A stretch of 64,000 nt of DNA from Natronolimnobius sp. AArcel1 (GTDB lineage: Archaea > Halobacteriota > Halobacteria > Halobacteriales > Natrialbaceae). The position numbers and the translations under genes were made by a program. The stretch spans positions 411,617-475,616 of the forward strand of contig NZ_JAAKXY010000001.1 in assembly GCF_011043775.1 (NCBI RefSeq), read 5' to 3'. Positions 17,973 to 26,929 of the stretch are shown here, piece after piece (the first letter of the stretch is position 1; each line of letters begins with the position of its first letter). Below the pieces are notes generated by a model. The model worked only from the letters and a program-made list of their open reading frames with translations. It did not search any database and was not told the DNA's origin.

Positions 17973-18740
17973 ATGCTCGTAGAGGAAAACGTCGCAAGGA
18001 TCAGAGAAAAAATTGAGCGGGAGGGTTTGATGTCGCTTCTTGTGGAAGGCCCGCTATGGGCCGTTCGCAGGACAACTGCAGCTCGGAAAGCACGAAGGGG
18101 CTATTTATTAGCCCGATACGATACGATATCTACTTCCTCGCAGCGGATCTGGGTAGACGCAACTGACGTGAACGACCATCTCATGAAAAGTTATCTGACA
18201 CGACGAGATCTCCCGTTTGGCCGATTTCACAGAACATATCACAGCGGGTTAGTTCTTCCTGGGAGTTGGGATCTATACACGGCACCGATCGAGTCTGAAC
18301 CAATCTATCGGGCGTACAAACGACGATTCAACGACGGCGTCCCGTGGGAGCGAACTGAGTATGGCAAGCGAATTTTTCGCGAGTATGAACGCGGCCGGTC
18401 GAAAAAAGGCTACGACACGAAAGATGCGTACTTCGAGAGTCGCGAGCAACTGTATCGAACGCTTGAGTCCGAGGGATACGATCCAAGTCACGGACCGATT
18501 ACAATAAATATCGGTAGGGACGGTTCGCTAATCGCCAACAACGGGATGCGCCATCGAACGGCCATCTGTGCACTGCTTGGTTTGGAGTCAATTCCGGTCG
18601 AGGTCATCGTTCGACATGATTCCTGGCAGGAGGTTCGTGCCGAGATTCGAACGGCAGACGCTGTAGACGACCTTTCCAAACGGGCGCAGGCGCACCTCGA
18701 TCATCCGGATGTCGCTGAATACGCAATAGAGAGGTCATAA
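17973..18740 (+). CDS. Glycosylation-island protein with ParB/sulfiredoxin-like motif (paralogue 1)
   Basis: A 255-residue protein from the ATG at 17973 (MLVEENVARIREKIE); an upstream ATG at 17910 adds a doubtful 21 residues. It belongs to a family of three in this window. N-terminus: a basic helix (EREGLMSL..). Middle: IWVDATDVNDHLM, then GSWDLYTAPIESEPIY and WERTEYGKRIF. C-terminus: NIGRDGSLIANNGMRHRTAI then GLESIPVEVIVRH. The last block resembles the ParB/Srx/SerK fold, where the G-x-R/H-HR loop binds nucleotide phosphates. In this copy the DGRHR is changed to NGMRHR. No signal or membrane segment. Function unknown; possibly glycan modification. Confidence 0.7.
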   Translation: MLVEENVARIREKIEREGLMSLLVEGPLWAVRRTTAARKARRGYLLARYDTISTSSQRIWVDATDVNDHLMKSYLTRRDLPFGRFHRTYHSGLVLPGSWDLYTAPIESEPIYRAYKRRFNDGVPWERTEYGKRIFREYERGRSKKGYDTKDAYFESREQLYRTLESEGYDPSHGPITINIGRDGSLIANNGMRHRTAICALLGLESIPVEVIVRHDSWQEVRAEIRTADAVDDLSKRAQAHLDHPDVAEYAIERS

Positions 18741-18990
18741 TATTGAGTGGTTTGGAAGAACATTCTGAAACGTCTGATGGTCCACTTTGCACAGCCACAC
18801 GAACCGTAACTCGACGAGGCCGGGCCTGAACTCGTAACAGCGATCGATACCGCTCTAAATCGTTTTTTGTTTCCAAAAGTAAGTGATTACTTCTAGTGAC
18901 GACTATAGAACAGATAGCATAGCAACACACCATCTAACGGACGTACAATACTTCCTTCTGTCCGATCATTCGGGTCGCGATTCACTCGCT

Positions 18991-19893
18991 CTACGATCGC
19001 CCGATATGTGGTAGATCCTGTAGATCGGGATGAGTTGTTTTGCGCTTGGCTTGAGCAACCGTCTCACGGTGTGCCATCCACTGTTCGTGTCTGGCAGCGA
19101 CAAACACAGGTACCGACTCGATTCCGAGAAGTTGTGAAATGATCAACCGATTTCGGTTGCCGGCGAGGAGCAATTCTCCGTCGCGATCAATGTCAGCGGC
19201 AATCTCGTTCACTCGTTCGTTGAAAAATCCGAATCCTGTTTGATCGGTCAGCGATGGCGGCGTTTCTCGGAGGTCCGCCTGGGTTTTGTAACCAACCGTA
19301 TCGAGCGATTTGGTGAGGTCATCAAGATAGCGACAGCGGTCGCGGACATCGGCTACATCCAGACAGCCGTACCAGCCTGGGTTGGACAATTGTGTTCGAC
19401 TAACTAGTGCCCGATAGAATTCGGTCTCCTCCCACTCTACATTGTCGTGAATCCGTCGCTCAAGAGCCTTGTATAGTAGTGTCTCTTCGAGTCGCTCCGA
19501 ACAAACAACGCCCTCAACGTCGGAGAGCGGTTGCTGGTCCCAGTCATCGTCAAGTACAACTCCAACATCGTAACGCGGGTTTTGCTTCCAGTTGATTCGT
19601 GGCGAGAACCGTTCGATCATGTTCGGATCGATCCATATCAGTTTGAATGGATGTGGGGGATGGTCAAACTGCGAGAGGTCGTCATTGTACCGTCGTCCAT
19701 AGAACTCAGGTGCGAGACGCCAGTATACTGCTCGAACTCCCGGAAGAAGCAGAACGGAATACTCGAGGAGACGGCCAGCAATGTGGCGAACGTCATTATT
19801 ATCGAGTGCTCGTCTGATGATTTGCGTACCGTTGTGCTGTTGTTTTCGCGGTTCGTCGTACTCTTCCGCGTCAGTCATGTCTAAGTCACTCAT
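18991..19893 (-). CDS. Glycosylation-island protein with ParB/sulfiredoxin-like motif (paralogue 2)
   Basis: A 300-residue protein, second of three related genes. It has an N-terminal hydrophobic patch (LLEYSVLLLPGVRAVYWRL, about residues 42-60). The shared middle follows: KLIWIDPNMIERFS, DDDWDQQPLSD, NVEWEETEFYRALV. The C-terminal motif is DIDRDGELLLAGNRNRLI followed by LLGIESVPVFVAARHEQW. The DGRHR loop is here AGNRNR, so the presumed phosphate-binding His is missing. It overlaps the start of the next gene (19886-20629) in the same strand by 8 nt, so the pair is co-translated. Confidence 0.68.
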   Translation of the reverse strand: MSDLDMTDAEEYDEPRKQQHNGTQIIRRALDNNDVRHIAGRLLEYSVLLLPGVRAVYWRLAPEFYGRRYNDDLSQFDHPPHPFKLIWIDPNMIERFSPRINWKQNPRYDVGVVLDDDWDQQPLSDVEGVVCSERLEETLLYKALERRIHDNVEWEETEFYRALVSRTQLSNPGWYGCLDVADVRDRCRYLDDLTKSLDTVGYKTQADLRETPPSLTDQTGFGFFNERVNEIAADIDRDGELLLAGNRNRLIISQLLGIESVPVFVAARHEQWMAHRETVAQAKRKTTHPDLQDLPHIGRS

Positions 19894-20629
19894 CGGTAGC
19901 GTTTGCTTCGACCCATTCGCGGTGGCGAGCGGCGATTCTGACTGGAATTCGATCTATATTGAGGCAGCGAGCGATGGCGAGTCGGTGACGACCGTCGACG
20001 AATAAAAGTTCGCCGTCGCGACCGATATCGACGACGACCTCATCGTACGGCTCGAACCGCGGGTGGGCAGCCGTCGATTCATGGCCGTTCTGTTTGAGAA
20101 GGCCCCGCTTGCGTTTGTATCCATCCGCCGCTATTGATGCGTACAGTCGATCGACGGCTTCGCGGTCAATCTCAGCCGCAAAAGTCATAGATTCTCCGTC
20201 TGCGTCGGACGCAGGCGGCGATACCTCACTCCATGCATTCTCCTGATCAAATCGTTGCATGAGCTCACGGACAACTGGTAGGTCATCAACGCGTTCGGTA
20301 CTTCGATCCCAGTCACCTCCCGAGACAGTTCCAATGTCAATCCATCTGAATCGACCCGGGAATGGCCCACGTCCCGTCACAAATTCGATTTCCGATGGAT
20401 CGACTTCGACGATTTCGAATGGTTCGGCGTTGTAATGGCCGAACCCGGCATTCTTCCACTGCAGCAACTCAAGAAACTGGTCGGAGCCGTACAATCCGAT
20501 CAGGCCGGCCTTATGAAGGGTTGATCGGTATACATAAGAAATCGACTTCCCGACCAGTGAACGGAGTCCTTCCTCTGCGTATACCCGACGAAGACGCCCG
20601 AAGATCGACGACAGTTGAATCATGTTCAT
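19886..20629 (-). CDS. Glycosylation-island protein with ParB/sulfiredoxin-like motif (paralogue 3)
   Basis: A 247-residue protein, the copy with the most complete motif: VVDIGRDGELLFVDGRHRLA followed by IARCLNIDRIPVRIAARHREW. The middle is FEIVEVDPSEIEFV and IGTVSGGDWDRSTERVDD. The N-terminal helix (LRRVYAEEGLRSLVGKSISYVYRS) matches paralogue 1. It is upstream of and overlaps paralogue 2. The intact DGRHR suggests this one may be the active nucleotide-binding member, if the fold assignment is right. ParB-fold proteins include the kinase SerK, so a small-molecule kinase is one option. Function unproven. Confidence 0.7.
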   Translation of the reverse strand: MNMIQLSSIFGRLRRVYAEEGLRSLVGKSISYVYRSTLHKAGLIGLYGSDQFLELLQWKNAGFGHYNAEPFEIVEVDPSEIEFVTGRGPFPGRFRWIDIGTVSGGDWDRSTERVDDLPVVRELMQRFDQENAWSEVSPPASDADGESMTFAAEIDREAVDRLYASIAADGYKRKRGLLKQNGHESTAAHPRFEPYDEVVVDIGRDGELLFVDGRHRLAIARCLNIDRIPVRIAARHREWVEANATDE

Positions 20630-20657
20630 GTTCGACAGTCAGTCGGTACTGTAACCT

Positions 20658-21260
20658 GTGGAAGTCGTGATACAAACCCTTCTCGGATTAGAAGGTCAGT
20701 CACCGACTTCACGGGGGATTCAAGATCGCGTTCTCGAGCTTCAATATGGTTTCTCTGCAATAGAGGCAATGAAGATATTTACTACTTTGGCAATTGGATT
20801 TTTGGTGACAATCTACTTCGATCGCGTTCTTGGTCCCGGAGTCCTCGGATACTATGCGGTTGCGTTGGCAGTCGTCACCTGGCTCTCGGTCGGCGGACAG
20901 ATTGGGCTCGCAAGCGCGATTACGAAGCAGATGAGTGAAGGAGACGGAGCCCTATGCGTACTTCTGGGCAGACGTCTCGATCATCATCAGAATATTTCTC
21001 GTTACATCGTATTTGAAGTGTCGGTTCTTGAAGTCTCCCGACAACTCACTGCGGCGCTGGCGATGGCCTCCGTCGTCTATCCGATGAATCGTGCGGCCGG
21101 CCCGGCATCGGAGAGCCTCTCGTCCATCCTTACAACCATCAGTATCGTTGCCGTTGGAGCGCTCGTCTACATCGGAATATTGCTCATCCTATCGCCGCGG
21201 TTCCGCGATGTCATTCGAATCAACGTCCCATTCAATCTGCCGGTTCTCACCAGTCAGTGA
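20658..21260 (+). pseudogene. Collapsed flippase gene (internal deletion and frameshift)
   Basis: The open frame joins the N-terminal part of a MOP flippase (IYFDRVLGPGVLGYYAVALA, TWLSVGGQIGLASAITKQMS) to its C-terminal part (EVSRQLTAALAMASVVY... INVPFNLPVL). Both match the intact flippase at 16296-17735, but about 300 central residues are absent. Just after KQMSE the homology continues in the next frame (EPYAYFWADVSIIIRIF, compare DAYFAAGTMIKVVL), so there is also a frameshift. The fused product is unlikely to work. Confidence 0.8.
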
Positions 21261-21286
21261 TTCGCCTCACAATCTATAGTATATTT

Positions 21287-22249
21287 TCACGGCGAAAGAA
21301 CTTGGTCATAAATTTCGAGGATCCGATCCCCGATCCGGTCCCAACTAACCTCTCGTACTTCCCCGCGGCCGTTTGATCGGACGCCAGACTCGAGAACATC
21401 CACGAGATGATCGACGAGTTCCACTTCGGTCTCTCCGACGCCAGACGGTGATACGTTTCGAAGTCGTGTCCGAACGTCGCCGACGTCGGTTGAGACGACT
21501 GGGAGGTTACAGGCCATTGCCTCCTTGACGGTGTTAGGCGACCCCTCGTGTCGAGAAGTGAGCAACAGTGCGTCGGCAGCATTCATGAAGACGGGAACCA
21601 GTTCGTGCGGGACGCCTGAGATTGTCTGCAAAGCGAGTTCGTCCTCATCAGTTCCCAGCCGATCCCGCGTCCGCTCGACAACGCGCTCAGCCAGCGGGTA
21701 GTTCTTGCGTTCGTAGTCCGGCGAGTACGGGAACAAGACGTGTGTGCGATCCGGATCCCAACCGACTTGCTCGCAGGCCGCCTCGCGGTCCATCAGTTCG
21801 AACTTCTCGAGGTCGATGCCACTGGGAAGGATATGTGCGTCGCGACCGAGCAACTCACGCATTTCCTCGCTGCGGACGGTGATCGCATCACAGCGCCAGG
21901 CGCAAGCTTTCGTCACGGCACCATCGGCGCCGACGACGTCCGAACCCCACAGCGTGACCACGACCGGAAGTTGAAACTGTGTGATTGCGAAGGGAGCGGT
22001 CAATCCGTAGTTCGCATGGATCAGATCGTACTCTCCGGAACGAAGTTCGCGACGAACCTGCGGCAAGAATCGGAGATATTCCATCGGGCCGCGACCGGAC
22101 CCCATATCGCCGTCAATTTGGTCGGCACCAGGGACGACAAGGACGGTCGTATTGACGCCCTTGCGCTCGAGTGTCTCGATTTGCTGGGAGAAAAACACCT
22201 CATTAGAGGTCGCGAGATGCAGAACTCGGAGGGATGTCTCATGCGTCAT
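21287..22249 (-). CDS. Glycosyltransferase family 4 (GT-B)
   Basis: A 320-residue GT-B enzyme. N-terminal acceptor domain: VLHLATSNEVFFSQQIETL, YDLIHANYGLTAPFA, VVTLWGSDV. C-terminal donor domain: LFPYSPDYERKNYPLA and the E-x7-E motif EGSPNTVKEAMACNLPVVS. It probably adds one sugar of the lipid-linked glycan on the cytoplasmic side. Its start overlaps the end of the upstream GT2 gene by 11 nt, so both are in one transcript. Confidence 0.88.
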   Translation of the reverse strand: MTHETSLRVLHLATSNEVFFSQQIETLERKGVNTTVLVVPGADQIDGDMGSGRGPMEYLRFLPQVRRELRSGEYDLIHANYGLTAPFAITQFQLPVVVTLWGSDVVGADGAVTKACAWRCDAITVRSEEMRELLGRDAHILPSGIDLEKFELMDREAACEQVGWDPDRTHVLFPYSPDYERKNYPLAERVVERTRDRLGTDEDELALQTISGVPHELVPVFMNAADALLLTSRHEGSPNTVKEAMACNLPVVSTDVGDVRTRLRNVSPSGVGETEVELVDHLVDVLESGVRSNGRGEVREVSWDRIGDRILEIYDQVLSP

Positions 22250-23213
22250 CGGTATCGGTTCGAGAGTCGGTCACAGCAGGCTCACTGACAAGTGAGTTGT
22301 TCGACTGAATCAATCCGTACAGATAGCCGAACCCAACTGCTGCCGTAAACACGAAAATCGTCACTAACTGCTTCATCTTTGGCGCTGACGGCTCGCGAAA
22401 GAGCGATCGCAATCGACTCGGAACGAACTCGAGCAGAAGCTGCCCCAAATACTCGTTCTTATCGCCCGACGCTTCGGGCAACAGCAGGTCCATAATCCGC
22501 TTCGAGTATCCTTGCCAGAACGATCGTCCCACCAACCAACGGAAATCTCCGCGATAGCCGAACAACTTGTGATGCACAACGGCCTCTTTGTTGTAGATCA
22601 CGCCCTTACCGTATTTGTTCGCGATTCGGATACAAACCGGCGCTTCGTGGGCCTGGATGTGGCGGTCGCCTTTCCGGCCAGTATTCTCATCGTAGCCGCC
22701 GACGCTCAAAAAGACGTCGCGCCGGTAGGAGATGTTCGAGCCGTACGTATTCCGAAGTTCCTCCATATGTTCGCCGAAGCCTCGTTCGTCACAGCCGACC
22801 AGCCAGTAGAACTCGGCGGGGAAGAAGTCGGGTTTCTCGGTTACCCAGTCAGGTTTGACGTGGCCGCCGACTGCTATCGCGTCGGTCTCCTCGTAGACTC
22901 CTGCAAGTTCCGCAATCCAATCCGCTTCGGCAACGCCGTCATCGTCGATGAATGCCACCACGTCTCCGGTTGCGATCTCTGCTCCGCGCGTTCGACTGTA
23001 GGAGATGCCCTGATTCTCGTCATTACAGTGGAGGACGACGTTCTCGCAGTCACCGTATTCGTCGGTGACGCGTTCGAAGACCGGATCGTTCCCGTCGACG
23101 ACGATGACGACCTCGAGTGGGTCGTAGGTTTGGGCGAGGACGCTATCGACACACTCCGAGAAGACATCGTAGCGGTCCATCGAATACGTACAGATGACGA
23201 CGGAGACCTTCAT
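22239..23213 (-). CDS. Glycosyltransferase family 2 (AglE/AglG-like)
   Basis: A 324-residue GT-A transferase. VSVVICTYSMDRYDVF opens the domain, followed by PLEVVIVVDGNDPV and VAFIDDDGVAEADW (the DxD site). The rest includes NTYGSNISYRRDVFLSVGGYD and HEAPVCIRIANKYG, then a C-terminal hydrophobic segment (TIFVFTAAVGFGYLYGL) that may be a membrane anchor. It resembles AglE and AglG, which add uronic acids in Haloferax; this fits the UDP-glucuronate genes nearby. The start is the ATG at 23213, where the fold begins; the frame is open for 48 more unlikely codons. Confidence 0.88.
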   Translation of the reverse strand: MKVSVVICTYSMDRYDVFSECVDSVLAQTYDPLEVVIVVDGNDPVFERVTDEYGDCENVVLHCNDENQGISYSRTRGAEIATGDVVAFIDDDGVAEADWIAELAGVYEETDAIAVGGHVKPDWVTEKPDFFPAEFYWLVGCDERGFGEHMEELRNTYGSNISYRRDVFLSVGGYDENTGRKGDRHIQAHEAPVCIRIANKYGKGVIYNKEAVVHHKLFGYRGDFRWLVGRSFWQGYSKRIMDLLLPEASGDKNEYLGQLLLEFVPSRLRSLFREPSAPKMKQLVTIFVFTAAVGFGYLYGLIQSNNSLVSEPAVTDSRTDTDDA

Positions 23214-23390
23214 TGTTGGATCGGTTGCCCTGAACAGGGAATAAGCCTTTTCGTTCGGGTGTATTGACGAGTCTGAGAGGAGCCAGTGGGATAGATTCTC
23301 ACCGAAAAAGTACGATTTTGCGTGGTCTGAGAGGAAAACACCGCGAATAGATGACAAGGCTTATTCTTGACTTGGCACTGATGGAAGCTA

Positions 23391-26318
23391 ATGAGTACTG
23401 ACACTGAACACGTCGACGAGGGTACGGAAACGTCCGTCCTCGAGACGTGGGAAGACTGGTATCATATCCCCATTCTCGGGGCTGTGATGCTGTTTATGGT
23501 CTGGGTACGAACTCAGGCGTACGAGAGCGTCGCGATGGTCGACGGCAACGCGCGTCTGGCCGCGGTCGACTCGTGGTACCACTGGCGGACCGTCCAGTGG
23601 ACGGCCGAAAATTATCCGTACACGATGCCGTACGACATCTGGACGAGCTTCCCGACCGGTCGGTACGTCGGGCAGTTCGGGACGCTGTTCGACCAGATTC
23701 TCGTCACGGCGGCGATGATCGTCGGTCTCGGCGATCCGACAACTGAAACGCTGTATACGGTGTCGCTGTTCATGGTACCGGTTCTTGCTGCACTGGTTGC
23801 GATTCCGGTGTTCTACATGGGTCGTCGGCTCGGTGGAACGCTTGGAGGGATCGTTTCGGTGCTTCTTCTGGCGCTTCTTCCTGGTCGGTTCCTTGCCCAA
23901 TCGACGGTTGGCCAACTCCAGCACCATGTTGCTGAAGTGCTGTTCATGGGGATTGCTGTCCTCGCTATGATGGTTGCGCTCCGTGCTGCAGAACGCGAAC
24001 AGCCGGTGTACGAGTTGCTCGTCGACAAAGACTGGCAAACGCTTCGAAACCCAGCACTCTATAGCGTGCTTGCAGGCGTTGCACTGACGCTCTACATCTG
24101 GGTCTGGCCGCCAGCGGTCGTCCTCGTTGGCATCTTTGCGGTGTTCTTTACTGTGCAACTCTGTCTCGACTACGTCCGAGGTCGATCCCCGGAACACACT
24201 GCATTTGTCGGTGCTGTCAGTCTCGGGTCGGCAGCGCTGTTGACGGCGCTGCTGATCGAAGAGCCGGGCACAAGCGTCACTAGTTTCAGCTACATTCAAC
24301 CGCTGAGTGCGGCACTCGTCGCAGGTGGCTGTGTGTTCATGGCCTGGTTCGCTCGCCAGTGGAACCAACTCGAGGTCGAGCGCCGCTACTATCCAGGTGC
24401 AATTGCAGGCCTCATCGCTGCGACGTTTCTGGTGATGTGGCTGGTGCTTCCAGATTTGTTCGACACGCTCGTCGATAACGCAACACGCCGTGTTGTTCCG
24501 TTCGGTGGGGCAGCAACTGACGCGACGATTCAGGAAGCCCAGTCACCACCAAACTTCGCGACGCACGTCTTCACTCAGACAGGCACTGCGTTCTTTACGA
24601 TGCTTCTCGGCATCGGATTGCTCCTTGCTCGTCCCTTTTTCGACCGCGAGTATCGGACTGAGCACACGCTGGTCATCGTGTGGGCGCTGTTCCTGACGAG
24701 CATGGCTGCGACGCAGGTTCGGTTTGCGTACTATCTCGTGCTTCCAGTTGCCGTCATTAACGCGGCCTTCGTTGCCGACATCATCCGCTTCTTCGATTTC
24801 GATATCAGTAGCGGTGTCAACTCACTCAGAGGGATCGAGACATATCAGGCAATTGCCGGTCTACTCATTGTGATCGTGTTGTTTGTGCCACTGCTGACGT
24901 CAATGGGAGGTGCAACAGCGATGGACCGCGGCGGCGCCACAGGTCCGTCCGGTGACTCGCTTCTCTGGGAAGACTCAAACGAATGGGTTACAGAGAATAC
25001 ACCTGAACAGGGAGACTGGGGTGGTGCAGATAACGCCAGTCAACTTGATCTCTACGGCAGTTACGAGTACCCAGAGGGCGAGAACTACGACTATCCCGTT
25101 GGCTCCTACGGTATCATGTCCTGGTGGGACTACGGCCACCTGATAACGACACAGGGTGAACGAGCACCACACTCGAACCCCTTCCAATCGGGTGCGACCT
25201 CCTCGTCTGCCTTCTTGACTGCAGAGTCCGAAGAACGCGGTGAGTTAGTCCTCGACGCCATCTCAGCCGGTGAATCACCCGAAGATGAATCTGACGCAGA
25301 ACTCGAGGCGATGGCCGAAAACGCCACGCATGAGGAGATGCGGTACGTAATGATCGACGATCAGATGGCAGGTGGCAAGTTCACGGCAATTTCGCAGTGG
25401 ACCGAGCCGCCGATGGAGACGTACTTCGATGAACAGAACGTCCTCCTCGAGGAAAACGAGATGGCACTCCCAGCGGGTAACGACAACTACCACGACACCA
25501 TGGTTGCCTCGCTGTATCTCGATGATGCAGATGGACTCGAGCAGTACCGACTTGTCCACGAGGCAGATACGTTCTCGATCGTTGGTGCTGGTGTGCAGGT
25601 AGATCAGGCAACGGGGCAGGTTGCGCCACAGCCAACAACGTCGGACCGCTTCCAGCAAGGAAGTTGGAACGATGTCGAAGAGATAGCCGCGCAAGTGGAG
25701 ATGGCAAGCCAGACGAATCAGGCGATTCCATTCGGCGAGCAGTACTATCACAACGCGCAGGTCACCTCGTCACTGAAGACCTTCGAGCGCGTCGATGGCG
25801 CGACGCTCTCCGGTTCGGTTGATGACGACGAGTTGGCTGATGACGATGCGACGGTCACCGCCGCTGTCGACCTCGAGACGGAAACGGATCGACCGTTCAC
25901 CTACACGCAGGAAGTCGACCTCGAAGATGACGGCACGTTCGAGCTGACGGTGCCGTACGCGACGAACGACGAACGCGGTGTCGATGACGGCTACACGAAC
26001 AGTAGCGTCGACGCGATGGATGAGTACGAGATCACAGTCAGTGCGGACGAAGATGACGAGACGCTGGTCTACTACGAGGGTCAGACCGACGTCCCTGAAT
26101 CTGCAGTCCTCGACGGCGAGGACCTCGAGGTCACACTCGAGGAAGTCGACGACCCAGAAGAAGCTGACGAACCGGAAGCAGCGGACGAGATCGATGCGGA
26201 AGATGCAGACGAGGATGACATGGACGGCGTTGAGGACGTTGATGAAGATGAGACGGTTGACGAAGAAGACGAGACCGAAACGGAACCGGCGCTCGAGCCG
26301 ATCGCGCCACGTCCCTGA
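23391..26318 (+). CDS. aglB: Oligosaccharyltransferase AglB (STT3 family)
   Basis: Transfers the lipid-linked glycan to Asn-x-Ser/Thr sites of secreted proteins at the outer face of the membrane. 975 residues. The first external loop has the metal-binding acid in ARLAAVDSWYHWRT (Asp60). About 12 membrane helices follow to residue about 500. Then comes the extracellular domain with the WWDYGH motif (residues 578-583). The C-terminal 150 residues are extremely Asp/Glu-rich. A TATA-like CTTATTCT lies about 28 nt before the ATG, so it is probably leaderless. Divergent from the glycosyltransferases, it closes the agl island. Confidence 0.95.
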   Translation: MSTDTEHVDEGTETSVLETWEDWYHIPILGAVMLFMVWVRTQAYESVAMVDGNARLAAVDSWYHWRTVQWTAENYPYTMPYDIWTSFPTGRYVGQFGTLFDQILVTAAMIVGLGDPTTETLYTVSLFMVPVLAALVAIPVFYMGRRLGGTLGGIVSVLLLALLPGRFLAQSTVGQLQHHVAEVLFMGIAVLAMMVALRAAEREQPVYELLVDKDWQTLRNPALYSVLAGVALTLYIWVWPPAVVLVGIFAVFFTVQLCLDYVRGRSPEHTAFVGAVSLGSAALLTALLIEEPGTSVTSFSYIQPLSAALVAGGCVFMAWFARQWNQLEVERRYYPGAIAGLIAATFLVMWLVLPDLFDTLVDNATRRVVPFGGAATDATIQEAQSPPNFATHVFTQTGTAFFTMLLGIGLLLARPFFDREYRTEHTLVIVWALFLTSMAATQVRFAYYLVLPVAVINAAFVADIIRFFDFDISSGVNSLRGIETYQAIAGLLIVIVLFVPLLTSMGGATAMDRGGATGPSGDSLLWEDSNEWVTENTPEQGDWGGADNASQLDLYGSYEYPEGENYDYPVGSYGIMSWWDYGHLITTQGERAPHSNPFQSGATSSSAFLTAESEERGELVLDAISAGESPEDESDAELEAMAENATHEEMRYVMIDDQMAGGKFTAISQWTEPPMETYFDEQNVLLEENEMALPAGNDNYHDTMVASLYLDDADGLEQYRLVHEADTFSIVGAGVQVDQATGQVAPQPTTSDRFQQGSWNDVEEIAAQVEMASQTNQAIPFGEQYYHNAQVTSSLKTFERVDGATLSGSVDDDELADDDATVTAAVDLETETDRPFTYTQEVDLEDDGTFELTVPYATNDERGVDDGYTNSSVDAMDEYEITVSADEDDETLVYYEGQTDVPESAVLDGEDLEVTLEEVDDPEEADEPEAADEIDAEDADEDDMDGVEDVDEDETVDEEDETETEPALEPIAPRP

Positions 26319-26717
26319 GACCGACTCCAAAGAGTGTAACTGGTAATTCGCTCGGGCGAGCCGAAGATAACCGTCAATACGGGGCAACGGCCTGTACTCG
26401 GCGGCTCTTGCGGACGAGAGAAAGTACTGACGCGTGTGACGACACGCAGTAGTGGCTGAATTTTAACGCGGCGTTCAACTGGGAGTTACACTCGAGTCGC
26501 CCACTATTCTGATGGCTACGACTGTTTTCCGACCCTTTCGACGGCATAGCTGGTGTACGCTCTGGTGTTGATGCGGCCTGGGACATGGTCAGAGGTGCGA
26601 ACACGCGGCCTACCCAATCCAACCAGGCTGGATCTGAGCCTGTTGAACAACAATTAGTCGTCCGGGTGTCTGTAATGATAAATTAAACTTATTACCGTCG
26701 GCAACATCCAGTGGTGT
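26319..26717. other. Gap after aglB without a recognisable gene
   Basis: About 400 nt. Codon pattern and start signals do not support a gene. It includes a TATA-like CTTATTA at about 26688-26694, placed 27 nt before the next start codon. I considered a mobile-element relic but found no inverted repeats or transposase motif. Confidence 0.5.
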
Positions 26718-26852
26718 ATGGTTGAGTCAGACAGCATGCGCGATTACCTCGCCAAGCACCCACGAATGATCGGCGTCCTGTTCACTATGTTCGTCCTGCT
26801 GAGTCAAGCGGGCACGGTCGCTGGTGGCAGCACCTCACAGATCGGTCCCTGA
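26718..26852 (+). CDS. Very small hydrophobic protein (DUF7503-like)
   Basis: A 44-residue protein, MVESDSMRDYLAKHPRMIG, then one hydrophobic segment (VLFTMFVLLSQAGTVAGG, residues 20-37) and a short polar end. I recall the pattern YLAxHPRMxGVLFT as a haloarchaeal family (DUF7503). It could be a single-pass membrane peptide. A TATA-like element 27 nt before the ATG supports expression as a leaderless transcript. It faces the CHAT gene tail to tail. Function unknown. Confidence 0.65.
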   Translation: MVESDSMRDYLAKHPRMIGVLFTMFVLLSQAGTVAGGSTSQIGP

Positions 26853-26929
26853 ATTGGTACAGCAAGCACACACCCAGCTAAGACCCGAAGAACAGCACAC
26901 GCCGGTTTTTCGGCCACGTCGGCGTTAGG

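Noticed and set aside
18741-18990. Region between the first two ParB-like genes as a possible insertion-sequence relic
   Set aside because: No terminal repeats or transposase similarity visible; only A/T-rich DNA between convergent genes.
23388-24368. 326-codon minus-strand frame opposite aglB
   Set aside because: Rich in Arg/Gln/His, unlike halophile proteins, and antisense to the STT3 membrane region.
26374-26622. 82-codon open frame on the minus strand after aglB, considered as a transposase fragment
   Set aside because: Composition is rich in Ser/Arg like shadow frames, with no transposase motif or terminal repeats.
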